Assembly (NCBI GenBank): GCA_026386955.1
Contig: JAPLMQ010000084.1
Span: forward strand, 1-39,644
Length of the DNA stretch: 39,644 nucleotides
Reading direction: 5' to 3'
Origin: Planctomycetota bacterium
GTDB taxonomy: Bacteria; Planctomycetota; Phycisphaerae; Phycisphaerales; Phycisphaeraceae
Shown here piece by piece: positions 30,996 through 39,507 of this stretch. The notes under the pieces were generated by a model. The model was given only the letters and a program-made list of their open reading frames with translations, did no database searches and was not told the origin of the DNA. Each line of letters starts with the position of its first letter. The stretch's first letter is position 1. Both the position numbers and the translations under genes were made by a program.

Positions 30996-31850
30996 ATGCC
31001 CAACGACAGCCTCAACGGCAACCTCAACAACAATCTCAAGTGGATCGACCGCCCCGTCATGCCCGGCGGCCGGATGATCCTCGCCTTCTCGGGCTGGATG
31101 GACGGCGGGGACGTCTCCACCGGCACCGTCGAACGCCTCGTCGACGAACACGACGCCAACCGCTTCGCCGAGATCGATCCCGAGGGCTTCTTCATCTACA
31201 ACTTCCCCGGGTCGATGGAGCTCTCCGCCCTCTTCCGCCCGCATGTGGAGATCCGCGACGGGATCATCGAGGCCTACGACCCGCCCGACAACGCCTTCTT
31301 CGCCGCGACCGCGCGGAACCTGCTCTTCTTCGTCGGGCGCGAGCCCAACCTCAACTGGCGGCAGTTCGGCGACTGCATCTTCGAGGTCGCCGCCCAGACC
31401 GGCGTGAAGACCATCCTCTTCGTCGGCAGCTTCGGCGGGACCGTGCCCCACACGCGCGAGCCGCGGATGTACGTCTCGGTCTCCGACGAGAAGCTGCGCC
31501 CCACCTACCAACGCTACGGCATGCGCCCCAGCAACTACGAGGGGCCCGGCAGCTTCTCGTCCTACCTCATGACGCAGGCGGGGCGGCGCGGGCTGGAGAT
31601 GGCCAGCTTCGTCGCCGAGATCCCCGGCTATCTGCAGGGGTCGAACCCGCGCTGCATCGAGGCGGTCACCCGCCGGCTCGCGGCCGTGCTCGGCCTGCAG
31701 ATCGACCTCGCCCGCCTCCGCGGCGACAGCGACGAGTGGGAGGCCAAGGTCTCCGCCGCCGTTGAAAAGGACGAGGAACTGGCGCAGCAGATCAAGAAGC
31801 TCGAGGAGCAGTACGACGAGGACCTGATCGACAAGGGCACGGCGGAGTGA
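30996..31850 (+). CDS. PAC2 family protein
   Basis: A 284-residue protein of the PAC2 (proteasome assembly chaperone 2-like) family. Visible parts: LILAFSGWMDGGDVSTGTVE (after a short Asn-rich N-terminus), FIYNFPGSMELSALFRPHVE, FFVGREPNLNWRQF and ILFVGSFGGTVPHTREP. The Asn- and Gly-rich N-terminus (NDSLNGNLNNNL) is variable. A coiled-coil-like acidic/basic tail (DEELAQQIKKLEEQYDEDL) ends the protein. Bacterial members are linked with proteasome or Pup systems in some lineages, but no proteasome gene is seen here; the function is unknown. The start at 30996 is preferred over 30885, because the latter adds a Pro/Gln-rich, non-conserved segment. Confidence 0.88.
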   Translation: MPNDSLNGNLNNNLKWIDRPVMPGGRMILAFSGWMDGGDVSTGTVERLVDEHDANRFAEIDPEGFFIYNFPGSMELSALFRPHVEIRDGIIEAYDPPDNAFFAATARNLLFFVGREPNLNWRQFGDCIFEVAAQTGVKTILFVGSFGGTVPHTREPRMYVSVSDEKLRPTYQRYGMRPSNYEGPGSFSSYLMTQAGRRGLEMASFVAEIPGYLQGSNPRCIEAVTRRLAAVLGLQIDLARLRGDSDEWEAKVSAAVEKDEELAQQIKKLEEQYDEDLIDKGTAE

Positions 31851-31889
31851 ACGCCGGGGCCCGCGCCTGTCAAAAGTCGTCCGCGCCCT

Positions 31890-31921
31890 CAAGGATGGAC
31901 GACTCAAGTCGTCCATCCTTG
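31890..31921. repeat. 32-base near-perfect palindrome
   Basis: Two 15-base arms (CAAGGATGGACGACT / AGTCGTCCATCCTTG) are separated by two bases (CA). A third AGTCGTCC word lies just upstream at about 31875. There is no T tract after the hairpin on the plus strand. It sits 40 bases after the PAC2 stop and may be a repeat unit, a protein site or a weak terminator. Confidence 0.75.
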
Positions 31922-31991
31922 GCGTCCCGAGACGAACCCCGTCGTTCTCGTTAAACTTCCCGATCGATCCATTCGTCCCCTCTCTCAAGGC

Positions 31992-33287
31992 ATGCACACC
32001 ATGACCACCACCGCCTCCTCCAAGCTCGCCATCAAGGGCGGGCCCCGCTCCGTCCCGACCGACATGAAGTGGGAGGTCTGGCCTCCCATCACCGCCGACG
32101 ACGAGGCGATGGTCCTCGCCTCGCTGCGCCAGAACGCCCACGCCTGGGGCCCCAACTGCACCGCCCTGCAGGACGAGTGGGCCGCGTGGAACGGCAACAA
32201 GTTCTGCGCCGCGACCAACTCCGGCACGGCCGCCCTCCACATGGGCGTCGCCGCCTGCGACATCGGCGCCGGCGACGAGATCATCACCACCACCCTCTCC
32301 TGGACCAGCTCCGCCACCAGCATCCTCCACCACAACGCCATCCCGATCTTCGTCGACGTCGAGTGGAGGACGATGCTGATTGACCCCGCCAAGATCGAGG
32401 CCGCCATCAGCCCCAAGACCAAGGCCATCCTCCCCGTCCACTACTGGGGCGTGCCCTGCGACATGGACGCGATCATGGACATCGCCAAGCGCAAGGGGCT
32501 CATGGTCATCGAGGACGCCTGCCAGGCCCACGGCTCGCTCTACAAGGGCAAAAAGGTCGGCACCTTCGGTCACTGCAGCGCCTTCAGCCTCAACCAGAAC
32601 AAGAACCTCTGCGGCGGCGAGGGCGGCATGTACGTCACCGACAACGAGGAGCTCTACGTCAAGGGGCGCGCCCTGATGAACTTCGGCGAGATGCGGGCCC
32701 CCGAGTCCAAGCGCGACTTCCACGCCTACGGCATGGGCTGGATGTACCGCACCAGCGACCTCCCCGCCGCCTTCGCCCGCGCCCAGCTCAAGTCGCTCAC
32801 CAAGAACAACGCCACCGCCGTCGAGAGCTGGAACCGCCTCGACAAGGGCCTCGAGGGCTCGCCCAACCTCGTCCGCCCCTTCAGCACCAAGGACCAATCC
32901 ACCAACGGCTACGCCTACGTCATCCGCCCCGACCCCGCCTACGCCAAGAAGCGCGGCGTGAAACTCGGCGCCCTGCGCGACGGCATCGTCAGCGCCCTCG
33001 CCGCCGAGGGCGTCCCCATGGGCGCCGCCCGCTGGCTCCTCCCCGCCCACACCGTCTTCCAGGCGAAGAACGGCTACGGCCACGGCTGCCCCTGGTCCTG
33101 CGACTTCACCCGCGCCGGCATCAGCTACGACCTCGACCAATACAAGGTCGGCATCGACTGCGTCGACAGTTGCATCTGGCTCTCGGTCAACAGCCACCGC
33201 CCGCCCAACGGCGCGACCCAGGTCGACGCGGTGATCAAGGGCGTCCGCAAGGTGTTCGATAACCTCGACGAGGTTCCCGTCGCCTGA
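31992..33287 (+). CDS. DegT/DnrJ/EryC1/StrS family aminotransferase
   Basis: A 431-residue fold-type I PLP enzyme (start at 31992 or at the ATG 9 bases later). The PLP motif AFSLNQNKNLCGGEGG contains the Schiff-base lysine at 204, with the family form SF...KN...GEGG. IEDACQAHGS carries the PLP Asp (about 175). SGTAALHMGVAACDIGAGDE is the N-terminal core. These enzymes usually put an amino group on a sugar nucleotide, but also act in other small-molecule routes such as 3-amino-5-hydroxybenzoate. No amino-sugar partner gene is next to it. The next feature is the family terminator, 27 bases after the stop. Confidence 0.9.
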   Translation: MHTMTTTASSKLAIKGGPRSVPTDMKWEVWPPITADDEAMVLASLRQNAHAWGPNCTALQDEWAAWNGNKFCAATNSGTAALHMGVAACDIGAGDEIITTTLSWTSSATSILHHNAIPIFVDVEWRTMLIDPAKIEAAISPKTKAILPVHYWGVPCDMDAIMDIAKRKGLMVIEDACQAHGSLYKGKKVGTFGHCSAFSLNQNKNLCGGEGGMYVTDNEELYVKGRALMNFGEMRAPESKRDFHAYGMGWMYRTSDLPAAFARAQLKSLTKNNATAVESWNRLDKGLEGSPNLVRPFSTKDQSTNGYAYVIRPDPAYAKKRGVKLGALRDGIVSALAAEGVPMGAARWLLPAHTVFQAKNGYGHGCPWSCDFTRAGISYDLDQYKVGIDCVDSCIWLSVNSHRPPNGATQVDAVIKGVRKVFDNLDEVPVA

Positions 33288-33313
33288 GGGACTCCTCGAT
33301 GTGATTGAAACCC

Positions 33314-33347
33314 CAAAGCCCAGGCACCGCGTGCCTGGGTTTTTTCT
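33314..33347 (+). terminator. Rho-independent terminator after the DegT gene
   Basis: CCAAAG then CCCAGGCAC-CGC-GTGCCTGGG and TTTTTTCTTGGAATGA. The stem is identical to that at 2716-2736, and the bases after the T run are also similar. Confidence 0.92.
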
Positions 33348-33433
33348 TGGAATGACCCGAGCAAAGATTCGAGGTGTTGGAGCAGATGCGCGCGGACGCG
33401 GAGAAGAGGCGCGGGTGATCAGTCGAAGTCTGA

Positions 33434-33654
33434 TCAGAGACGGGGACTGTGTCCCCGAAGATCGGGCGATAGGCGGTACTCCGCCCGCGCGACGTGCCGA
33501 ACGCGCGGGGGCGATGCGATCCACGTCGACCCCGCCTCGACGACATCTGCCGATGACGTCTTCGGCTTTCCGGATCCTGGATGGTTCCCGGCGAGTCGCG
33601 CGGGCGGAGTACCGCCTATCGCCCGGTCTTCGGACACACAGTGTCCGGCTCTGA
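33434..33654. repeat. Inverted pair of 60-bp hairpin-bearing repeats (REP/BIME-like)
   Basis: The arm at 33434-33493 is inverted at 33595-33654, 54 of 60 positions matching; the inner 31 (33463-33493 / 33595-33625) match exactly. A 101-base unique centre separates them. Each arm has its own hairpin, GGGGAC-TGT-GTCCCC on the left and GGACAC-ACA-GTGTCC on the right. Four of the mismatches between arms pair up to keep those stems. Each arm also has a second hairpin, GGCGG-TACT-CCGCC. No transposase is encoded inside, so a mobile or RAYT-type origin is only possible. Confidence 0.85.
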
Positions 33655-33696
33655 CAAGGCAAAGCGCGGCGCGCCGAATCTCCGCACCAACCCGAA

Positions 33697-35763
33697 TCAC
33701 CGCACCAAATAGATCCGACTCTGCTCCAGCGTCGCGACCGGCTTCTCATCCAACCCGCGCCACTCGCCCTTCCACGCCGGTGCCTGCTTCTTGAAGCTGT
33801 AGAACACGCTCGGCCCCGCGTCGCTGTCCCAGCGCACCCCCGCACCGCCCTTGAGCACCGTCCGGCGGTCCATCCACCCGCGCACGCGCTTGTAGGCCTG
33901 CACCAGCGCCTTGATCTCCGCGGCCCGCTCCGCCTTCCACGTCTCGCGCGGCACGCGGTGGAACTCAAACCCCGGCACCCGCTTGTGGGCCAGGCACTCG
34001 AAGAGCAGCTCGATCGGCCTCTCGCCCGTCAACACCCGGCTCAACTGGTCGCCGCCCACGTTGTCGACCGGGTCGGTGTAGTGCAGGCTGATGACGGTGT
34101 TGTACGAGTAGCCCATCAGCTCGCCCGCGTAGACGTTCCCGCCGTGCAGCCCGCAGCAGGATGCGTTGGAGAAGCTCACCACCGCCTCGGGCTGGATGTA
34201 GAGCCCGGCGTTGACCAAGTCGGCGAAGAGGGCCGCCATGTGGTCGAACTGCGGGCGCATCGAGCCGTCGGAATAGTCGACCTGCCACCACCCGAGGTTC
34301 GAGAACGAGTCCCACAAAAACCCCGCGAGGCCGGTGCGCTCGCAGACGCCCAGCACCTGGTCGCGGATCTTCTTGGCGATCGGGCCGTTCAAATTCGCGG
34401 TCCAGCAGTGGCCGGCGTAGCCCGTGTCGGGGTGATGGCCCGACTCCTTCGCGGCGAAGATGCCGCTCTTGCCGTGCTTGAGCGCGGGGGCCTCCGCCAG
34501 CTTCGTGTGCGGGTGGTAGTGGATCGCCATCCAACTGATGACCTTCACGCCCTTCGCGGCCGCGCGGTCGACGAGCTTCTTGAGCTCCGCCTCCCCGCCG
34601 TGCGTCTCGGCGACCTCGAAATCGAATGTGCAGCACATGTTGGCGAAGGCGTACTTCTCCAGCGCGGTGCCCTTGAACTTCTCCTTGCCCACCAGGTCGT
34701 GCACGGTCTTGCGCAGGGCCTCGCCGTGCTCCCAGACGGGGTCGATGAAGGCGTAGTCGGCCGCGAACTCCGCGGCGGTGTTCACCACATTCTCGTAGGT
34801 GCTTTCGAAGCGGAAATTCTGCCAGACGTTCTCCCCGAAGGTGACGGAGGGCGGCGCCTGCGTGCGCACGCCGAACTGCTTGCAGGCCTTGGCGTGCTCC
34901 TGGTCATAGACGCGGGTCCAGAGGTTCATCGCGTCGACGTCGTCGAGCTTGTCGGGCGTGAAGAGGATCGTCTTGGGGTTGGTGCGGACGGAGGTCGACT
35001 GCTCGAAGCCGTGGAGGTCGATGACGCGCAGCCAATCCTCGCCGGGCTTGGACTCGATGGCGCTGCGGATGAGCGAGACGCGGTCGAACCAGGCGACGAG
35101 GGCGCCGTACCGGCCGTACTGCATGTCGAAGGCGGGCAGCAGCGACCAGCGGGCCCAGAGGTTGCCGGGCATGAGGCCGATGTGGTGCTGGAGGCCGACG
35201 GTGGAGTAGCCGCCCTCCCGGGTGAGCTTCTTGAGCGGGAGGTCGAAGAGGTTGCGGCAGACGATGTGGAGGCCCAGCTCGGTGGCGAGGCTGCCGCCCA
35301 CTTCCCACGTCTGCCGGTCGGCGAGGCGGTGGATCGGCACGGGCTTGGGCCCGGTGGCGTCGTACTCGAACCAGTAGCGGAAGCCCGTGAAGGCGTGGCC
35401 CTCGATGGCCGCGGAGGCGGGCTCGAGGCAGATGCGGAAGTCACCCGTCGCCGGGTCGGCGTCCCAGGTCTGGTCGCGGAGACAGAGGTCGCCCGAGGAG
35501 TCGCGCCGCTCCTGGAAGAGGAAGTCGGGGTCGCTGATGGCGGTGGTGTGGATGATCGTGGCGTCGCCCCTGCGCTCGACCTCGCGGAAACGGAAGTCGC
35601 GGAAGATGTCGCCCGCGTAGCTGTCGAACCAGGGCAGGAAGCGGTTGGAGGGGTTGCGCAGGGCGGTGCCGGCGACATCGACGGGGCCGAGGCTGCGGAG
35701 AAGGTCGTCGGCGACTTCGAAGCGAAGCGTCGCGTCGCCGACACGGAGGGGGGCGTTCTTCAT
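33697..35763 (-). CDS. Putative glycoside hydrolase, clan GH-D-like
   Basis: A 688-residue protein with no signal peptide. The first half (about 1-300) is a beta-rich domain. A (beta/alpha)8-like stretch follows: KVISWMAIHYHPHTKL, TGLAGFLWDSFSNLGWWQVD, then NAGLYIQPEAVVSFSNASCC. In GH36-type enzymes the nucleophile Asp lies in a WxDxxF-like strand, so the Asp in FLWDSF is a candidate. The substrate is not predicted; an alpha-galactoside or related sugar is one possibility. ATG 35763 is chosen; a TTG 12 bases upstream is also open. It lies 3' of the other large sugar-enzyme gene on the same strand, with a repeat pair between them. Confidence 0.65.
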   Translation of the reverse strand: MKNAPLRVGDATLRFEVADDLLRSLGPVDVAGTALRNPSNRFLPWFDSYAGDIFRDFRFREVERRGDATIIHTTAISDPDFLFQERRDSSGDLCLRDQTWDADPATGDFRICLEPASAAIEGHAFTGFRYWFEYDATGPKPVPIHRLADRQTWEVGGSLATELGLHIVCRNLFDLPLKKLTREGGYSTVGLQHHIGLMPGNLWARWSLLPAFDMQYGRYGALVAWFDRVSLIRSAIESKPGEDWLRVIDLHGFEQSTSVRTNPKTILFTPDKLDDVDAMNLWTRVYDQEHAKACKQFGVRTQAPPSVTFGENVWQNFRFESTYENVVNTAAEFAADYAFIDPVWEHGEALRKTVHDLVGKEKFKGTALEKYAFANMCCTFDFEVAETHGGEAELKKLVDRAAAKGVKVISWMAIHYHPHTKLAEAPALKHGKSGIFAAKESGHHPDTGYAGHCWTANLNGPIAKKIRDQVLGVCERTGLAGFLWDSFSNLGWWQVDYSDGSMRPQFDHMAALFADLVNAGLYIQPEAVVSFSNASCCGLHGGNVYAGELMGYSYNTVISLHYTDPVDNVGGDQLSRVLTGERPIELLFECLAHKRVPGFEFHRVPRETWKAERAAEIKALVQAYKRVRGWMDRRTVLKGGAGVRWDSDAGPSVFYSFKKQAPAWKGEWRGLDEKPVATLEQSRIYLVR

Positions 35764-35793
35764 GCGGGGTCTCAAAAGGGGAACTTTGGTTCT

Positions 35794-35970
35794 GCCCTTC
35801 TCCCTCCGGGAGAAGGTGGCACGGATGTACTCATCCGTGACGGATGAGGGCGTGAGTCAACAGTTGGGCCGAAAGGACGCTTGCGTTTGCAGTGCTTGGT
35901 GGGAATCGCCGGTCACCAACGCCCTCACCCGGCCGGAGTACCGGCCACCCTCTCCCGAAGGGAGAGGGGC
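35794..35970. repeat. Second inverted pair of hairpin repeats between two GH-like genes
   Basis: The left arm, about 35794-35855, is inverted, with changes, at about 35919-35970. Hairpins: CCTTCTCCC-TCC-GGGAGAAGG on the left and CCCTCTCCC-GAA-GGGAGAGGG on the right, differing by one compensated pair. A second hairpin is CACGGATG-TACT-CATCCGTG on the left; on the right it is GGCCGG-AGTA-CCGGCC, which reads TACT in the same orientation as the left arm. The TACT loop also occurs in the repeat at 33434. Confidence 0.8.
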
Positions 35971-35997
35971 ATGCGCGACGCCGAGGCGCATTTCCAT

Positions 35998-38900
35998 TCA
36001 CGGCACGACGCTCACCTTCTCCACCTTCCCATCCACGATGTTGCGGTGGACCAGCAGAACCTCCTGCCGGCCGGTGGGCAGTTCGATCTCCCCCGCGATC
36101 TGCTGCACGGCCTCCTCCTCGGCCGTCTTGGGCTTCCCGCCCGTGGGCGAGCGCAGCTCGAGCTGCACGGTCGTCACGCCCGTCTTGCTCGGCACGAGCT
36201 TGCCCACGACCTTCCCGCCGATCATCACGTCGACCTCCATCGGCCTGCGCACCTTCGGGACGATCTTCTCGCGCAGGTCGATGATGTCTTCCCACTGGGC
36301 CTGCCACATGGGCTTGCCCTCGGAGTAGCGGAAGAGCCCATCGAGGACGATCTTGAATTTGCCCGCCTGCTTCACGTCCGCGACGAGCATGAGCCCCTGG
36401 CTGAAGCGCAGGTCGGGGATGAGCATGCCCGCGGTGCCCGCCTCGACCCACTTCGGGCCGTCGAGCATGTAGGGCACAAGCTTCTCGGGCTTGAACTCGC
36501 CCGGCACCGGCAGCGCCTCGACCGGCGCGACGGCCGGACGCTTCACCTGGTCGGCGGCGGTCGGCTTCGCCTCGCCGAAGCGGATCGTGAACGGCTTGGC
36601 CGCTGCCGCGACCTGCAGCCCCTTCCCGCTCATGCTCGGGACGTCGCCCACATCGGGCTTCCCGCCCACGTGGTATTGGCTCCACAGCTTCGCCCGTATC
36701 GCCTCCACCTCGGCTGCGAAGGCGTCTTCCGGCAGGTCGGCCAGCGTCTTCACGCCCGCCGCGAGCCCGTCGATGCTGGCCGCCTGGATGACGATCGCCG
36801 GCTGCTTGGGGAAGAAGGCCCAGGTGAGGCCGTGGATCACCGCGCCGTCGGTCCCGGGGAAGGCCGCGCTGGCGCTGGGCCAGAGCGCCCCGAGCTGCTC
36901 CATCGCCTTCGCCATCGGATTTACCACCAACTCGGGCGCGGGCTTGCCGTTTGCCGTGGGCATCGGCTGCATCAGCTTCACGTCGAGCAGCAGCACCGGC
37001 TTGCCGAAGCGGTACTCGCCCGCGCCGGCGAACCAGTCGTTCTGGTTCACCGTCTGCCGCGCGATCTTGCCGATCAGCTCGCCATTCGCGACGCGGGCGT
37101 TCTCCGCCTTCTCCGCGTCGGTCGGGTCGTACGAGAGGTGATAGACGCCCATTGCCGGCTTCACGCGCACCTCCGCCTCGACGCCCTGCTTCGCCAGCAG
37201 CGCCCTGGCCTGCTCCGCCACCTTTTGGATCTCCCCGGCCATGGGCCCGTCGAAGACGGGAATCACCAGCTTCGTGCCCTTCGCCAGCGCCGCCTTCACC
37301 GCCGGGCGGCCACGGACGAAGACCTTCTCCTTCACCGGCTCGGCGAGGTTTTCAGGCTTGGCCGCGGTGACCGTGATCGGGAGCGTCGCCTCCTGTCCAT
37401 TCAACTGCGAGCGCACCGCGACGCTCCAATCGCCGACAGGGGCGTTGAGGCCGATGGGGATGCGCATCGCGAAGTCGCCCTTCATATCGGTTGCGCGGAA
37501 GAACTCTTGGGCCGCCGCGCCGTCGGGCCGGCGGAGGCTCAGATGGAACGGCAGCACCGCCTCGAAGGGCTTGCCCTTCTCGTCGAGGAAGCGCACGCCG
37601 ACGACCAGCTCCTTCCCCGCCTTGACCTTTTGCGTCGCTTTCAGGTCGATCGTCTTGAGCGCACGGGGGAGAACTGCGAAGACCCGCGCGGTGGTCTGCG
37701 TGAGGTCGCAGTCGAACGGCGCGACGTGGCCGAGCTCCTTCTCCTGGTTGCAGTCGTAGACCCTCGCGTCGGAAAGTGGCGTGCCGACGGGGACGATCCT
37801 CTCGCGGACCTGATACCAGTCGGCCTGGGTGGCGATGCTGGAGTCGTTGACGGCGACGACGAACTTGGCGTCGGGCCCGGCGGCGACCTGCATCAGCGAG
37901 GCGCAGGCGTCGACGCCCTTCTGGGACTTGAAGAGCCCGTGTCCGGTGTCGCCCAGGGCCTCTGCCATCGCCGGCGCGAGCTCCTTGTGCCAGCGCTCGA
38001 CCATGACCAGGTCGTTCTCGCCGCGGGCCATGTTGGGCGTGCTCCAACTGTGCGGCTTGCCCGGGTGGGCGAAGGGGAAGGGGTAGTCGAGCCTCTCGAC
38101 CTTCGCGACGCCCGGCAGCTCGGCCGTGGTCGACCCATCGACGATCACGCGCCCGCCCGCCGCGGCGAACTGGGCGATCCCCGCCGTCGCCTTCGCGGGC
38201 AGCGGGAAGGCTTGCCCGAGCAGGAGCAGGGCATCGATGTCCTTGGGCGCGCCCGCGGCGAGCTCCTCCTCGGTGACGAACCGGGGCGTGTAGCCCAGGC
38301 GCGTGAGGGTGACGATCGCCTTGTAGAGCGTTGTGCCGAAGCCCATCACGGCGTTTTGCCGGGCGTATTGGCTGCGCGAGAAGAGGACGCCCACGCCGTG
38401 GTCCCCGCGCCCCTGCGTCGCCAGTGCGGCGAAACGGTCGAGGAAATCCTTGCCGGCGAGCAGGTCGGCCTCGCCGGCCTTGCCCTTGATGTTCGCCCAG
38501 TTGGTCCCGGCATTCATGCCGCCCAGGATGTTGCTGAAGCCCTCGCAGGCGAAGCCGATGCCCGAGGAGCCGAAGGCGAGCCCGTGGGCGGCGACGCGCG
38601 TGAACTTGCCGGGGTACGGGGCGCGGTCGTGCGCGGCGGCGAGGGCGTTGGAGATCCAGACCGGCTTGTCGCCGCGCCCCATCTCCAGCAGCCCGTCGGT
38701 GATCAGCCATTGGTATGAGTAGTCGGGCCCACCCACCTGGTCGTTCCACGTCGACTGGTAGCGCAGGTCGAGCGGGGCGTAGGCCGAGGGGAAATACTGC
38801 CCGACGCGGACGGCGCAGTGGTCGACCTGCACGCTGGAGGTGTTGCGCAGCGAGGGGTCGAGCGTGCGCAGGTTGCCCGCCATCGCGGTGTAGATCTCGT

Positions 38901-39507
38901 TGTAGAAGCCCATTAGGTAGGCCGACCAGGCGTCGAGCCGCTTCTCGAAGGCGGCCTTCGCGGCCGGGTCCATCGGCTTGATGTTGGCCGCGATCTCATC
39001 GAGCCAGAGCCGGGTGGGCAAGTCGATCGCGGGGGCGAACTCGGGCCTGCCCAGGGCGAGGCAGTAGGCGATGTACTCCGCGTCGCTCACCGGCGCGAGC
39101 CCCGTGCGGCGGGTGAACTCCTCGAGCACGTACTTGTCGTTGGCGTCGAGGTAATGGCGCAGCGGGTCGGTCTTGTCGCCCCAGGCCCAGTAAGTGAGCA
39201 GCATCCGGCGCCCGCCGATGGAATAGCCCGTGGTGTCCCACCCGAAGCAGAAGCCGCCGAAGTTGGGGTAGCGCCCGTTGGCCTGGGCGGTGAGCATGAC
39301 GCGCTGGCTCATGCTCTCCTGCTCGGCGGGGTTGTTGCCCGCGGGGATGAAGCTGGTGGGGCGCGTGTCGGGGTTGACCATCAGGAGCGCGCCGGTGCGG
39401 GCCATGACGTCGAGGTAGCCGGCCCGCCCCATGTCGGAAGCGCCCAGGAAGAAGCTGGCGGTCAGGCCCGATTCGCGGAAGGTCTTGGCGACCGAGTCCC
39501 AATCCGG
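35998..39507 (-). CDS. Large GH-like protein with beta-galactosidase-type domain order, 5'-truncated
   Basis: The native part gives at least 1169 residues. Near the N-terminus, AKTFRESGLTASFFLGASDM and later NSVSSVQVDHCAVRVG-type and WLITDGLLEMGRGDKPVWIS stretches resemble a TIM-barrel glycoside hydrolase. Next comes a Rossmann-like domain, FSRSQYARQNAVMGFGTTLY to ALLLLGQAFPLPAKATAGIA, like the GATase-like trimerisation domain of GH42 enzymes. Beta-rich domains follow (VGVRFLDEKGKPFEAVLPF; FDGLFRYSEGKPMWQAQW-like), perhaps lectin-like. No signal peptide is seen because the 5' end is lost: beyond about 39507 the frame runs into a transposase sequence. Family and substrate are unassigned. Confidence 0.7.
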   Translation of the reverse strand, partial: PDWDSVAKTFRESGLTASFFLGASDMGRAGYLDVMARTGALLMVNPDTRPTSFIPAGNNPAEQESMSQRVMLTAQANGRYPNFGGFCFGWDTTGYSIGGRRMLLTYWAWGDKTDPLRHYLDANDKYVLEEFTRRTGLAPVSDAEYIAYCLALGRPEFAPAIDLPTRLWLDEIAANIKPMDPAAKAAFEKRLDAWSAYLMGFYNEIYTAMAGNLRTLDPSLRNTSSVQVDHCAVRVGQYFPSAYAPLDLRYQSTWNDQVGGPDYSYQWLITDGLLEMGRGDKPVWISNALAAAHDRAPYPGKFTRVAAHGLAFGSSGIGFACEGFSNILGGMNAGTNWANIKGKAGEADLLAGKDFLDRFAALATQGRGDHGVGVLFSRSQYARQNAVMGFGTTLYKAIVTLTRLGYTPRFVTEEELAAGAPKDIDALLLLGQAFPLPAKATAGIAQFAAAGGRVIVDGSTTAELPGVAKVERLDYPFPFAHPGKPHSWSTPNMARGENDLVMVERWHKELAPAMAEALGDTGHGLFKSQKGVDACASLMQVAAGPDAKFVVAVNDSSIATQADWYQVRERIVPVGTPLSDARVYDCNQEKELGHVAPFDCDLTQTTARVFAVLPRALKTIDLKATQKVKAGKELVVGVRFLDEKGKPFEAVLPFHLSLRRPDGAAAQEFFRATDMKGDFAMRIPIGLNAPVGDWSVAVRSQLNGQEATLPITVTAAKPENLAEPVKEKVFVRGRPAVKAALAKGTKLVIPVFDGPMAGEIQKVAEQARALLAKQGVEAEVRVKPAMGVYHLSYDPTDAEKAENARVANGELIGKIARQTVNQNDWFAGAGEYRFGKPVLLLDVKLMQPMPTANGKPAPELVVNPMAKAMEQLGALWPSASAAFPGTDGAVIHGLTWAFFPKQPAIVIQAASIDGLAAGVKTLADLPEDAFAAEVEAIRAKLWSQYHVGGKPDVGDVPSMSGKGLQVAAAAKPFTIRFGEAKPTAADQVKRPAVAPVEALPVPGEFKPEKLVPYMLDGPKWVEAGTAGMLIPDLRFSQGLMLVADVKQAGKFKIVLDGLFRYSEGKPMWQAQWEDIIDLREKIVPKVRRPMEVDVMIGGKVVGKLVPSKTGVTTVQLELRSPTGGKPKTAEEEAVQQIAGEIELPTGRQEVLLVHRNIVDGKVEKVSVVP

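Noticed and set aside
35881..38718. Long plus-strand open frame opposite the large GH-like gene
   Set aside because: Composition (Arg, Leu, His, Asp repeats) is typical of antisense frames in GC-rich DNA, and the minus-strand product has a coherent fold.
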